The notes under the pieces were generated by a model, which was not told the DNA's origin, made no database searches, and saw only the letters and a list, made by a program, of their open reading frames with translations. Below, piece after piece: positions 31,609 to 42,324 of a DNA stretch of 64,000 bases. The stretch lies in the NCBI GenBank assembly GCA_018136815.1, contig CM030933.1:5534282-5598281 (forward strand). The letters are read 5' to 3'. Origin of the DNA: Isochrysis galbana (Eukaryota; Haptophyta; Isochrysidales; Isochrysidaceae). The position numbers were made by a program, and so were the translations under genes. The stretch's first letter is position 1, and each line of letters opens with the position of its first letter.

Positions 31609-31953
31609 CATCTAGGCTGACGACATGCCCTCGTGGTCTGCGGCTGATGGCCTAGACCTTTACTACAGAACTCGTGAGGAGAGAACGGGGGCGACTCCGC
31701 GGACTAGAGAGGCGAGAGAGAGAGACAGGAGAGAGAGAGGAGAGAGGGAGGGGGGGGAGAGAGACAAAGAGGAGATGAATGTAGGGAGAGAGAGAGAGGC
31801 AGAGAGAGAGCCCCCCCCCCTCCCCAACACTTCTCTCTCGCTCTGTTGTGATAGAGTAGGGGTACTCTACTCCAAGAATAGGAGAGCAATAGGAGGGCGA
31901 GGGAAGGGACTGGCTGCAGCGGCGCGCCGCGTGTGCTGGTGCGGCGCGTGGCG
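31609..31953 (+). promoter_or_regulatory. Upstream region of SDA1
   Basis: AG-rich 31690-31810, then a C run (about 31811-31824) and CT-rich sequence before the ATG at 31954. No other gene. Confidence 0.35.
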
Positions 31954-34269
31954 ATGTCGTCCGCGTCGCCCTCGCTCGCCACCCTGCAGAACCTCGTTCG
32001 GCGCGACCCCGACGGGTACAGCGAGGAGGTCTGCCAGCGTCTGCGCCACTTTCAGTCGCTCCTCGCCATCTTAGACCAGCAGCCAGCCGCGAGCCCCTCT
32101 GACTTCCTCCCGCTCCTCGGCTTCATCTCTCACGTGGCCGCCTGCTTCCCCACCATGATGGCCCAAGTGCCTGAGGGGCTGGGCCGGCTGCTCGAGGAGC
32201 GGCATGACGTGCTCGAGCCGGCGGTGCGTAGAGCCATCCTCCAGGCACTCGTCCTCCTCCGCAATCGCGGGCTCTTGCCGCCGCTCGCGCTACTGCAGTG
32301 TTGCTTCCGCCTCTTCCGATGCAGAGACAAGACTTTGCGCACGCGGCTGTACACGCACGTCGTGACCGACATCAAGACGGCCAACCAGAAGCACCGCAAC
32401 CAGCCCCTCAATCGCGCCCTTCAAAATCATGTGATTGGCATTCTGCAGGACTCCACGTCGCCAGTCGGCGCTAAGTACGCACTGCGGGCCATGATTGAGC
32501 TCTACCGTCGCCACGTCTGGCGCGATGAGAAGACGGTCAACGTGATCGCCTCTGCTCTCTTCTGCCCTCACGCGAAACTGCGAATTGCCGCGCTCCACTT
32601 CTTGCTTGGTGAACATGACACTCCCAAAGATGGGGAGGACTCGGACGAGGAGGAGGCGAACATGACGCAGGCGCAGATCGAAAAGCTGAGGGAGCAGCTC
32701 GGCAAGCAGGGAGCTCAGCCGGGGCGTTGCACTAGCAAGAAGAAGCGCAAGCTGCAGCGGGCCATGCGATCGTCGAAGTCGCGAGCTAAAGAGGCCGCCG
32801 CTGCTTCCTTTGCCGCGATCCACTTGCTGCACGACCCACATGGAATCGCTGAGCGCCTGTTTGGAGAGGTGCGGAAGACGAACGAGCGCTTCGAAGTGCG
32901 CGTCCTCATGATCAATCTACTCTCGCGGCTCATCGGCGCGCACCGCTTGCAGCTGCCCAACTTCTTCCCGTACCTGCAGCGCTACCTGCAGCCACACCAG
33001 CGCGACATTACGTTGCTTCTCGCATACCTCGTCCAAGCATGCCACGAGCTTGTGACGCCGGAGACCTTGGAGCCGATCCTCCGCCATCTGGCCAATCACT
33101 TCGTCACCGATAAGTCTCGACCTGAAATGGTCGCAGTTGGCATCAACACGGTTCGCGAGGTGTGCGTGCGTGTGCCGCTGGCGATGGATGCGACCCTCTT
33201 GGCCGACTTGATCGAGTACAGAAAGGATCGTGACAAGTCGGTGGTAGCGGCAGCCCGGTCACTCCTGCAACTCTTTCGGGTGAAGCTGCCGTCGCTCTTG
33301 CATAAAAAGTACCGTGGAAAAGGATGTGATCTACAGGCCGAGCCGGACGCGTACGGCGCACTTAAAGCGGCGACAGGAGTTGAGGGCGCAGATCTGCTCG
33401 CTGCTCGCGAAGCGAAGCTAGCCGCCAAAGGTAAGCTCGATGAGGATGGCGAGGGCGCTTGGGATGAGGGGGTAAGCGGTGACGATGATTGTAGCGATAG
33501 TGAAGATGGGGCGAGCGATCAGGATGGTGAAGATGGCGACATGGGAGAGGAGAGCGAGGCCGAGGAGGCCGAGGCTGATAGTGAGGAAGGCGTGTCTCCC
33601 GTTGAAGTGGGCAGTGACATGAGCGGCGACGAGCTCGACATTGGCAGTGAGGAAGAAGAGGAGGAGGAAGACGAAGACGAGGGGGGAGAACGTGATGAAG
33701 ATTCGGACGACAGTGGGGAGGAGGGAGGTGGAGAAATTGGCGCAGAGGAGATGGCGAGGAGGATGAGCGGTAGCGCTGCCCCTTCTCAACCCGCACGTGT
33801 TGACGTGTCCCGCATCCTCACTCCAGCCGACTTTGAGCGGATCCGCCGTCTGAAGCAGTTGCAGGAGCAAGCGGCGGCTCGTCGTGGCATGACGAAGGCC
33901 CAAAAGAGGAGGCTCAGTGAGATGGCCGACGACTCGGACGATGAAGACGATGGGCCGGCGAGTGCTCTAGCGCTTGAAGGCGAGGCTGTCGATCCGCTCT
34001 CTATTGCTGGTGCTAAAGCGCGGAAGGCAGCAACCCGGGAAGAGAAGCTTGCCGCAACGCTAGCAGGGCGTGAAGACCGGCCTCAATTTGGACGCAGGAA
34101 GAAGGTGAAGTCAGGTGGAACTTCTAACACAGAGAAGAAGAAGACCAAAAACTTCATCATGACAGCAAAGTCGCGTGATGTGCAAAGAAAGGTAAAAAGG
34201 CGCGAGGAGATGGCGCGAAGGGCTCGTCGCTCTCAAAAGAAGATGTTCCGAGGGAAGGTCCGAAAGTAA
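31954..34269 (+). CDS. SDA1: SDA1 homologue, 60S ribosomal subunit biogenesis/export factor
   Basis: Single exon, 771 aa from the ATG at 31954; the frame upstream lacks an ATG. The N terminus has the family signature LATLQNLVRRDPDGYSEEV, RHFQSLLAIL and the HEAT-like NUC130/SDA1 region (LFRCRDKTLRTRLYTHVVTD, KYALRAMIELYRRHVWRDEK). The middle has IASALFCPHAKLRIAALHFL and the charged EEEANMTQAQIEKL linker. A long acidic segment (about 500-600) precedes the basic C terminus (KTKNFIMTAKSRDVQRKVK, FRGKVRK), all as in yeast and human SDA1. It acts in the nucleolus on pre-60S particles together with the Rix1-Rea1 machinery. Length is like the human protein (about 690) with a longer acidic part. Confidence 0.95.
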   Translation: MSSASPSLATLQNLVRRDPDGYSEEVCQRLRHFQSLLAILDQQPAASPSDFLPLLGFISHVAACFPTMMAQVPEGLGRLLEERHDVLEPAVRRAILQALVLLRNRGLLPPLALLQCCFRLFRCRDKTLRTRLYTHVVTDIKTANQKHRNQPLNRALQNHVIGILQDSTSPVGAKYALRAMIELYRRHVWRDEKTVNVIASALFCPHAKLRIAALHFLLGEHDTPKDGEDSDEEEANMTQAQIEKLREQLGKQGAQPGRCTSKKKRKLQRAMRSSKSRAKEAAAASFAAIHLLHDPHGIAERLFGEVRKTNERFEVRVLMINLLSRLIGAHRLQLPNFFPYLQRYLQPHQRDITLLLAYLVQACHELVTPETLEPILRHLANHFVTDKSRPEMVAVGINTVREVCVRVPLAMDATLLADLIEYRKDRDKSVVAAARSLLQLFRVKLPSLLHKKYRGKGCDLQAEPDAYGALKAATGVEGADLLAAREAKLAAKGKLDEDGEGAWDEGVSGDDDCSDSEDGASDQDGEDGDMGEESEAEEAEADSEEGVSPVEVGSDMSGDELDIGSEEEEEEEDEDEGGERDEDSDDSGEEGGGEIGAEEMARRMSGSAAPSQPARVDVSRILTPADFERIRRLKQLQEQAAARRGMTKAQKRRLSEMADDSDDEDDGPASALALEGEAVDPLSIAGAKARKAATREEKLAATLAGREDRPQFGRRKKVKSGGTSNTEKKKTKNFIMTAKSRDVQRKVKRREEMARRARRSQKKMFRGKVRK

Positions 34270-35130
34270 GAGGATAGCACGAGCGCATCTTACTAAGGAA
34301 TGCTCCTCAAGCTTCCTGATTGGCTAGCAACCTTCTTGTTGCCAGGACGAGGAGCTCCTTCTCTGCCGATTCGGCCACCTTCCGAATGAGCAATGACTGG
34401 CACCAGATGACATACCATCCTTCGGCAAGTCTTATGGATCGCAGCACTCAAGGATCCCGCGAATCGCGTCAGACGGTCATGATAGATGAGGCTCCCTTTG
34501 TTCCTTCCCAGAAGACATGGTGTCATAACACGGGTCTGTGTGCTCGGACTAGCTAGTAGCAGTAGCACGTTGCTGTGTGGGCATGTGTGGTCACTTTCCC
34601 GTTTGCGTGCTCCGCTCTGCGTGGTGTACGTGCGTCGCCAGCGCCTAGTTATGTTGTCAGCTACGTGTTTGTGTTTCATCCCCCACATCTACCCCTAGCA
34701 ATCCCATTTCTATCACTACTCTCTCGTGATGCTTGCTAGGTGTCCTCAATGCTGTTCGTGCTCCTGCATTGGTACTAGCCGTTTGTGTTTGTGTTGGTGC
34801 TCATTCTCGTTGGCCTAGACATTGAGGTTGATGTTGCCATTAAAGAACAAGAAGGTGGTACTATTAGTGTCGCGCGCGTTACCGTGAATGTGCGTGCGTG
34901 TGGATGTAGAGGGGATCTTATTCTGTGAATACAGGGATGCGAGCGGTGATGGCGCTCGTCGTCGCACAGGCCGCGGTGGTCGAGAAGTTCAAAGTTCACA
35001 GATATAAATTGCAAGTTTGATTGAGCCTTTGTCGGAGCGAAGCTCGTTTCCTCTTTGGGAACGAGTCGCGAAGGCGCACCGGCGGCTAGCGCGGCGAACG
35101 AACGGTTCATCCGGGGAGCCCGGAACGGGC
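34270..35130. other. Intergenic, no gene recognised
   Basis: 3' flank of SDA1. Short ORFs only. The segment near 35066-35100 (GCACCGGCGGCTAGCGCGGC) resembles part of the 178-bp repeat at 42675-43030. Confidence 0.4.
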
Positions 35131-35134
35131 TCAT

Positions 35135-35700
35135 CGGGAGAAGGGGAAGGCCACACAAAAAAACATCTGAAGAATCTGGGCTACACACCTACTATTGACT
35201 GGATCTCCCTTCACTACTAACACCGCCCTTAACTTCCCTCCCCCAACTCTTTCCTTGCCCCCCTTCGTGCTCCTTTTTCTTCGGTTTCCGGGGTCCGGCC
35301 CTGGTACACTACCTAGGGCCTGGTTCGGAGTGTGGGGCCGGGCAGGCCTTTTGGACCGTCTCTCTTGGAGCGCGTGCCTTCTTGGGCTCGCGATGGTTGT
35401 GTAGGTTGCTTAGGCCTTGTGGCGTCCCTAGCACCTAGCAGTGATCCCTTTGGTCGTTGCTTTCCGGGTTTATTCGCCCTCGCTTTGCTGAATCCTGGTT
35501 TCCTCGACAGCGTGTGCTATCCTCAGCTTGGTCGCTAGCTCCACTAGCTCCTCGCTGGGTTTAAGCCCACCCTTGTCGTTCATGTTGAAAACGGGTCTCA
35601 AGTCGCTGATGTCTATTCTTTTTTTGGGTTGTCTTCTGTCTTCCCATACCCGCTTGGGCAGTTCTTGCCGAGTCGGGCTTTCGTATCCACGTCTACGAGC
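35135..35700 (-). mobile_element. Non-LTR retroelement 3' fragment (ORF2 C terminus and 3' end)
   Basis: On the minus strand it encodes PKKRIDISDLRPVFNMNDKG, then LKPSEELVELATKLRIAHAV, matching 59960-60100. The downstream 3' region also matches (60184-60470) and ends with ATTCTTCAGATGTTTTTTT. Only the last part of the element is present, as is usual for 5'-truncated insertions. Confidence 0.75.
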
Positions 35701-35734
35701 TGTGACTTGCCCCCAACCATCACCCCCGGAGTTG

Positions 35735-36563
35735 CGAACCCCGCTCAAATGGGGCAACGCCTACGACGGATCGGCCGACTTAGCATACCCACTACCCCAA
35801 GAGTACATGCTGAAGGGCACGCACAGGACACTTGAAGACATCGACGTTAAAGCACTCACTAACGCCTACCTCGCGGGCAAGAAGACTAAAAGACAGAAGG
35901 CGATCGTCAGATGGGAGACGAGACTCCCTGTCTTGAAAGAAAAATGGAAACAAATATCTCAACTATACAAATACAACTTTCTAACACCCCGTGACTCATA
36001 TCTACACTTCAAGCACATCCTACATAGAAGGATCGCAACGGCCAATAGATTTGCTGGCGACCCCACGTGTCGCTTTTGCGGGACGGCTCCCGAGTCGTCA
36101 ACACACTTAGCGTGCTGCGACGCGACTGACGACTGACCCGGTCTTTTCCCACATAGAAAGGCTCCTGAATATACCCAGCCCCATACAACACGAGGCGGCA
36201 CAGCGACTTTTTTGCTATCAAGTCGACAGACCTCACCCCTCCTCGGGATATCTAGGTATCCTGGCATGGAGGTACATACTAACGGACTTGCTACAACGTC
36301 CACTACGGAAACGCGGAAGCTAGATCGGCGAAAGCCATTCTAAGAGCCGTCCTCTCGAGACACCACATGCTAGTCAAGGCGAAGGTAGGCTTCTTCCAAC
36401 GCCTGAAGACCCAGAGAGAAAGACTAGGGCTGCACGCCCCGAGCAACAAACATTTGCGCAAGATGATCACTCCCTTATATACCGTTGATAAAGACTTCAA
36501 CTTGGAGATTTCGGACGCCTTAATGCAAACGGCGACCGAGCTAGGCATCCGGAACATGGCGTA
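35735..36563 (+). mobile_element. Non-LTR retroelement ORF2 C-terminal fragment, degenerate
   Basis: Encodes KGTHRTLEDIDVKALTNAYL, WKQISQLYKYNFLTPRDSYL, HFKHILHRRIATANRF and a CCHC-like FAGDPTCRFCGTAPESSTHL, parallel to residues 640-760 of the reverse transcriptase protein at 43037. A frameshift follows near 36125; the end (RLKTQRERLG...LGIRNMA) is in another frame and stops at 36563. It faces the fragment at 35135-35700 head to head. Confidence 0.75.
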
Positions 36564-37349
36564 ACTCACTCGGACAAGAACGAAGATTTCCAATGATCGA
36601 CGGCCCCGAGGGGGAGGGACGGATACCCAGACTACCCACTCTTACCCCCTCTGTCTCACGCCCCCGGCCGAAGCAGCGCGCACGGCCCCCCCTCCCCCGG
36701 TCTTCCAGAGAAGGAATCGGGGGGAGGGGAAGGGGATGGTGGTAGGATAGGGAGGATAGTTAGGAGTAGCACCAGCAATCTGCCTCGCGCCGTGCAAGTA
36801 GCGGCTAGTTTTCTAAGATTTTTTTATCTATCGTCCCGCGCGCTCTCTGACCTCATGTCCTAAGTCCACTCGGTGGACCAGCCGCTCGTGGGTCCTGAGG
36901 GACTGGGCACTTGCCCCTCGTCCCCACAATCCTCACGCTCCTTCCATGCAATCTCGCAGGCTCCCCCAGAGACCAAAGACCAAAGAGCGAGTGTGCCTTG
37001 TCCAGCCCCAACCCGCCTCCAATTGTCGTCCAATGTTCATACAGAGCCAGAGCCATCTTACACTCCTACCTCCATTTCACAAGCACACGAACAACCACAC
37101 ACAAAGTACTACCTGCTGTTATTATGGTGACGAGTGCATTGAAGAAGAGGAGACGAAAGCAACGCGCACGCCATATTGTAACTAAGGCCGAACAATGTAC
37201 ATTTAATGTAGCAAATTGTGCATTGTGCATTGTGCATTTTTTATTACATTTGCACGGATGTTTCGAGCTCAGGCGGCATATTACACATCATTCTCACGCA
37301 GATAATGCCCCGACAGCTGAACACACACTGAGCTGCTTGTCTCCTCGCG
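36564..37349. other. Retroelement 3' flank and intergenic
   Basis: C/G-rich sequence (36600-36730) probably belongs to the element's 3' UTR. 36840-37340 has no gene I can support; GTGCATT repeats lie near 37215-37240. Confidence 0.4.
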
Positions 37350-37778
37350 CTATCTGGTCTTTGTTGGGCTGACGGTACGCATCTCCCTGGGCGCATGGCG
37401 AGAAGCCTGTGAGATCAGGGGATCCGACTGAAGCTTCTTCTCAACGTGCATGATGGCTAGTCCGTTTTGCCTGACGGCTGCCATTGCAATCTCGAAATCG
37501 GCGCGTAGATCTCTCGCCGCAAATGCAAGAGCCCAGCCAGTTTGTTTGACCGCAGCGAGCACTACTTCACGATCCGCTTGCAGGGCAACTCCTGCATAAC
37601 GCAGAGCCATGCCGTCCTGCTTTACCGCCGCCATTACCGCGTTGCGGTCGTCACGTTTTGCACCACCCGCGTCGCGGAGCGAGCCTGTCTCCTCGATGCG
37701 GACGAGCACTCGCTCGCCGTCCTCATTCGTGTAGTATCCCCCAGTAGTATGCCTTGCGACTGCCTCGCTCTCCGCCAT
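37350..37778 (-). CDS. DUF4116-repeat protein
   Basis: 142 aa from the ATG at 37778 (GCCATGG context). Repeats of about 25 residues match DUF4116: RNAVMAAVKQDGMALRYAGV, ALQADREVVLAAVKQTGWAL, DLRADFEIAMAAVRQNGLAI. These short alpha-helical repeats are common in algae, amoebae and large DNA viruses; their function is not known. Most family members have many more repeats; this one has about three. The gene starts within 2 bp of an antiparallel open frame that I reject. Confidence 0.75.
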   Translation of the reverse strand: MAESEAVARHTTGGYYTNEDGERVLVRIEETGSLRDAGGAKRDDRNAVMAAVKQDGMALRYAGVALQADREVVLAAVKQTGWALAFAARDLRADFEIAMAAVRQNGLAIMHVEKKLQSDPLISQASRHAPREMRTVSPTKTR

Positions 37779-38204
37779 GGAGCAGCCCGCCCCGCCCGTT
37801 GCGGCGGAGCGCTCTCTTCCTTCTTTCATAACTACTGTACTCTACACAGTAATGTGTCGTTTTATAGTAACGAGCGTTCACAGAAGGCGGCGGCAAGGAC
37901 GACTGATTTTGCTCTTTCGCTGCCTGCGATCGTCCTTACCAGGACGACCCGCCGCCAGCGACCGAGCCCTCTCCTCTCGGACCAGGCCTCACGCTCGGCC
38001 TCTTCGGCGACGCGCCGCGCGCGCCGCCACCGCCGCCGGCAGCGCCATGCCGAGGGCCGTGACACGGAATGCAGCGCCGCTCGGGCTGCAGACGGCCTGG
38101 GGGAAGATGTGCCAGAAATCGTCTCTCTCTTTGCCCTCGCCTCCTTTGTCGCCTCCTTTGTCGCCTGCTTGCCCCTCGCCTGGCTTACCTCCTTGCGTGC
38201 TCAA

Positions 38205-39654
38205 CTATCGTTATAACGATAGGGTCATGGAGCGCGCCACGCTCCCCTCCTCTCTCTTCGCCCACTCCACCGCGCCGGCTGACCAAGTGATGGCCGACGT
38301 CACGCAACCGCACCGCCCTCTCCCAGAGCTCTCGCCCACCCAGGTGGCCGCGAGCCGCACCTCGCCACGCGCACAGAGCCACGCACAACACAGAACCAAC
38401 CTCCATACAACACACCACACCCACCAGCACAGACACCCCACCAGTGAGCAGAAACAAGAGGAGCCTCAGGGCCGATCTTCCCATAGGGAAAGCCTCAGGG
38501 CTGGGCCCCTACAACGCCGCGGCACCGACCTCGTGCGCCAGCACGAGGCGCGGACCCGGCCGGTCAGCAAGACCACCATCACAACAACAGCTGAGTCCTG
38601 CAGCATCAGCTGCAGGATTCAGCAACATGAACCAATGAGGCCCACACTAGGGTCAACTGAAGCCCGAGAGACAACACGGGACTACACGGACCAAACCACG
38701 CACACCCTACGCGCACTCAAGGAGTCACAAAGGCCGCGACAGCGGCCGCGACCTCCACAACCAGCAACACACCAACATACGACAACAACAAGGCACCAAG
38801 AATGGTATGCCTTACCAACCCACGAAACGGAGAGAGCCGATAGGGGCCCCATCCCTTGCACGACGCCTCACCAAGCGCTTGAAAGACTGACCAAGAGACC
38901 CCCACCCCACGGGCACACGCAGGCAACCCCCCAAGGAGGGGAGGAACAAGAAGAAGACCAAGACTACCAGCACGACACCTCGCAAATCATCATGACCTTC
39001 ACCTCTACGGACCGGGGCATCAAGATCAAAGATGAGGAGGCCCTCAGCGCCATTGTAGCGCATCTCAACAAGCTCGAGGGCGTGGACCTTGAGCCGGAAT
39101 TCTTGGCGAAGAGCTCAGCGGGCCCATGGGAGATCCTGGTCTCAGCGGACTGTGCGCAACAATATCAGGCCAAATTCAAGGATCAAGGCGTTTTCGCGAT
39201 TCATGAGGTGAAATACCCCATGATCGTCAAATTTCAGACCCTTGACGACAAAGCCCGCGAGCTCCCTCAAGCTTCATCGAAGGCGCTAGCCAGCGCATTT
39301 AAAGACGTGACGGCGCACCTCGTAGTGCGCAATTTCAAATTCGAGATGAAGGACGCCATCAACATAAACTCGCTAGCCAAGGCGCTCGAACAACAAGGGT
39401 TCATCTTCCTGAAAGGCAACCAAGAGCGCACAAAGGTGCTAACCAAGGAGGGAGTGATCGTCACCCAAGGCAAGAAGGAGGTCTACCACTTGTACGTCGC
39501 ACCAAGGACGGGCAACTTTGCAACTTTTGACTTTCCGCGCAAGATTCTCCTCAATGTCAACAACAACCCCTACCCGCTAGACTATGCGATCCGCGATTGC
39601 AAAGATCTAGGAGGAGATATCAAAAACATGAACATCCACGCCGCGCTCTAAGGG
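38205..39654 (+). mobile_element. Non-LTR retroelement 5' part: twin hairpins plus ORF1
   Basis: Begins with the perfect palindrome CTATCGTTATAACGATAG (38205-38222), then GGAGCG-CGCCA-CGCTCC (38228-38244), which overlaps the ORF1 start. The same start is found at 50022 and 58506. The reverse transcriptase ORF is absent here: sequence passes straight into a hAT fragment at about 39655. Confidence 0.65.
38227..39651 (+). CDS. Retroelement ORF1-like protein
   Basis: 474 aa from the ATG at 38227 (MADV at 38290 is an alternative). The first 250 residues are Gln/His/Pro/Arg-rich and disordered; the block HRESLRAGPLQRRGTDLVRQ is conserved in the copies at 50.3 kb and 58.8 kb. The last about 220 residues are ordered (TFTSTDRGIKIKDEEALSAI, DVTAHLVVRNFKFEM, KKEVYHLYVAPRTG) with no family I recognise. 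By position and conservation at the element's 5' end it is an ORF1-type RNA-binding protein. The C terminus may be cut by the hAT junction. Confidence 0.6.
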   Translation: MERATLPSSLFAHSTAPADQVMADVTQPHRPLPELSPTQVAASRTSPRAQSHAQHRTNLHTTHHTHQHRHPTSEQKQEEPQGRSSHRESLRAGPLQRRGTDLVRQHEARTRPVSKTTITTTAESCSISCRIQQHEPMRPTLGSTEARETTRDYTDQTTHTLRALKESQRPRQRPRPPQPATHQHTTTTRHQEWYALPTHETERADRGPIPCTTPHQALERLTKRPPPHGHTQATPQGGEEQEEDQDYQHDTSQIIMTFTSTDRGIKIKDEEALSAIVAHLNKLEGVDLEPEFLAKSSAGPWEILVSADCAQQYQAKFKDQGVFAIHEVKYPMIVKFQTLDDKARELPQASSKALASAFKDVTAHLVVRNFKFEMKDAININSLAKALEQQGFIFLKGNQERTKVLTKEGVIVTQGKKEVYHLYVAPRTGNFATFDFPRKILLNVNNNPYPLDYAIRDCKDLGGDIKNMNIHAAL

Positions 39655-39689
39655 TAGAGCGTGCGGCGAGGTGCTGCTCCCTTTATCCA

Positions 39690-39959
39690 CGACAATTGAT
39701 CACTCCGATGTGCCAACGTTCACGCAACAGGTGCTTGCTTGGTGGGCATCCAACCACACCAAGTTCCCCACATGGGCATTGGCGGCGAGGATCACTTTCA
39801 GCATGATTCCCAATTCCGCGTCATGTGAGCGCGTGTTTTCTTTGCTGACCACGATGTTTGGTCCAGATCGTTCGAGCTCTTTAAAAGCTCTTTAGCGGAT
39901 CAGATTCAAGCCGCGCTGATGTTGCGCTACAACAACAACAACCACAAGAAGTCTTCATA
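39690..39959 (+). pseudogene. hAT transposase dimerisation-domain remnant, frameshifted
   Basis: Encodes FTQQVLAWWASNHTKFPTWA, then IPNSASCERVFSLLTTMFGP, the hallmark hATC block. The frame is broken by a short tandem duplication (AGCTCTTTAAA at 39875, AGCTCTTTA again at 39886) and resumes as LADQIQAALMLRYNNNN to a stop near 39959. Related to, but distinct from, the copy at 16.8 kb. Confidence 0.8.
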
Positions 39960-40823
39960 AGTTTGTAATCAGTGTGTGTGGGGGTGTGTGTGTGTGTGAT
40001 ATACATGTGAATATATGTGAATGTTCAGCACAAGCAAGTATGAGAACGCCCATAGATGGCTGAGATTGTGATGGTGAAATAGTAGTATCTAATATAGCTC
40101 GAAATTCTATCTAATTCTCCTTGCGCGCGGAGTGTGAGCGGTGAGCGAGCGCGGACGCGGGAAAGCGCGGACGCGAGGACCGCGGACCACGCACGTGGCG
40201 CGCGGGAAGTACTTGCGGCACGACAAATTGCCGCAAGTCTGACAACAAGTCGTTTGGGCAGCAGCTACAAGAATCCCGCAAGTTTGGCCGACAAGTTTGG
40301 GCAAGTTCCGCTACAAGTATTTACCTGGCCCTATTCGCCTCCATCCAAACCGAATGGGGGCCGTGCACCGTCGACGCCTTTGCATCGCCGGCCACAGCCC
40401 TCCTGCCGCGGTTCTGGTCAAAGGACGTCGACCCCGGTGCCGAAGCGGCGGACGCGTTCGCGCAATCATGGGTAGGCGAACGCGTCTGGGCGCATCCACC
40501 CCCCGGCCGCCTTCTCGAATTCGTCCAATTCCTAGAGGAACAGGAATGCTGCGCCATCGTCTGCGCGCCAAAGTGGCCAGCCCTTTAAGGCATTAAGATT
40601 CTTTTAAGGCATTTACACCACTTCCAGTCGCACATAGCCTAGCCATACTGCGAATAATACATAAATATATACTTGAAAGTGGGATTATTCATGCATCTTG
40701 GTTTTTGAACAAATTTGCTGGTACGATTATCAAAGAGTTGAAAGTCCGTCCGAACATATTTATGAACTTTAATCGGAGGAGCCTCTTCTCTTTTTGTCTG
40801 AGAGTTCTATCAAGGTCGACGTG
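39960..40823. other. Intergenic, no gene recognised
   Basis: GT-rich microsatellite near 39975-40000. Overlapping ORFs on both strands (40134-40596) show no motif. 5' flank of ALKBH6. Confidence 0.4.
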
Positions 40824-41687
40824 ATGGGCGTCGACCCAATCGCCGAGGCGCGCAGAAGGCGGAAGGAGGCGAGAGCGCCCAAATCGTTGGGTTACTCGGC
40901 TCCTCCACCGGCGTTGAAGCACATCCCCATCTCGCTGCCGCCGCCGCTTCCGCCTCCATTGCCGCCGTCCGTCACTTACATTCCGGAGTTCATCGATGAG
41001 GAGGACGAGGCACTGCTGCTGATGCATGTGGAGCAAGCCCCCCCTGAACGCTGGTCGGGCGGCGCGACGGACGGACGGCGCACGCAGAATTATGGTGGAG
41101 CTCCTGGGTCTCTCGCCGTCGCGGAAGGCTTGCCCGACTGGCTCTCACCCCTGGTACAGGCTGTCGTTGACTCTGGAGCATGGGGCAATGTGCCGCCACC
41201 GAACCACATCCTCATCAATGTGTTCCGGCCGGGTGCCGGCTTGGTGCCTCACACCGACGGTCCGATGTACGCCGGACCTCGTGTAGCTACACTTTCGTTG
41301 GGCTCCGATGTTATGCTAAGGGTGAGCTCCTCGCATGTAAATGATAGCTCGCACCCTCCATATACACTTCATGAGTTCATCAAAGGCCTTGCTGATATCT
41401 TAAAGCTTAGATGATATTTTGACATTTGCTTGGATGCCTCACCCATGCAGCTACACCAACCTGGCAAAGATGAGCATGAGGCTTCGCTTCTTCTGCGCCG
41501 CCGCTCGCTCAATGTCATCTGCGACGAGGCATACGAGCATTGGCACGGGATCGCTGAGGCATTAGAGGATATTGTCGATGACCGAGTTGCCAACACATCT
41601 ATCGCCAAGGCCAAGGTGGGAGACATTGTGGCGCGTCGTGAACGCGTCTCCATTGTTTTTGTGCGGAAACTCGATGGCCAGATGTGA
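40824..41687 (+). CDS. ALKBH6: ALKBH6, AlkB-family Fe(II)/2OG dioxygenase, two exons
   Basis: Exons 40824-41321 and 41451-41687 (intron 129 nt, GT-AG) give 244 aa. The frame extends upstream but has no ATG there. Similarity to animal ALKBH6 runs full length: TYIPEFIDEEDEALLLMHV, RRTQNYGGAPGS, LPDWLSPLVQAV, PNHILINVFRPGAGLVPHTD, GPRVATLSLGSDVML, then after the splice LLLRRRSLNVICDEAYEHWH. Iron ligands are H133, D135 and H198; R231 in RERVSI is the expected 2OG contact. ALKBH6 binds and may repair alkylated DNA or RNA in nucleus and cytosol; the substrate is not settled. An N-terminal Pro-rich stretch (PPPLPPPLPPS) is extra. Confidence 0.93.
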
Positions 41688-42324
41688 TTCGCAATAATTG
41701 GCAGAATGCACCGTACATCCGTGAATTGTGTGTTGTATGGTGATGTATATGAGATTGTTTAATAGTGGGTAGTGGTTGAGTTTTTGAGGCGCCTATGTGC
41801 GTTGCTGGGGGTATTGCTCATGCCTATTACCTATTATAGCTGTTGCGGACAGGGGGAGATCACGGGCGGCCGCCGCGCCCAGAGCAGGGGGAGATCGCGC
41901 CCCTGTGACTGGCTGTGAGATTGGAGGGTTTGAGTGAATGATGGTCTCTTATGAACCAGGATGGGGCAGGAACTGGACAAGGAGCACTCCGGATCGGCTC
42001 GCGAAGGAGCACTGGCGTCAACAGGCAACAAGGCGCTGGGCGGGTATCGAGGGAGCGGAGCACACGGGGGTCGGGCCCTCGAAGGGGTCAGAGAATAAAA
42101 ATAAAAATAAAATATTTAATGTTTATTATTATATCTTTTTCGTATTCTATACGTTGATGGGGTTAACGTCCACCTCCTGGAGTTGTATGACTCTTAAGAC
42201 CTCGCGTGAAGCCGTCCTCCTCTTCAACCTTCTTCAGAAGTCGCACTCGAATGCTCTACGGCTCTCTTTAATGTTCGGTGATTATCTTCCATGTTCTGTG
42301 ACTATATGTTGTTTTCATGCCCAC
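41688..42324. other. Intergenic, no gene recognised
   Basis: 3' flank of ALKBH6. AAAATAAAAAT repeats near 42095-42115. No supported gene. Confidence 0.4.

Noticed and set aside
35135-36563. Twin-priming inversion of a single LINE
   Set aside because: Both pieces contain the C-terminal part of ORF2 and differ in sequence, so they are two elements.
37777-38226. Extension of the retroelement ORF1 upstream to 37777
   Set aside because: Runs antisense to the start of the DUF4116 gene and precedes the element's conserved 5' hairpin.
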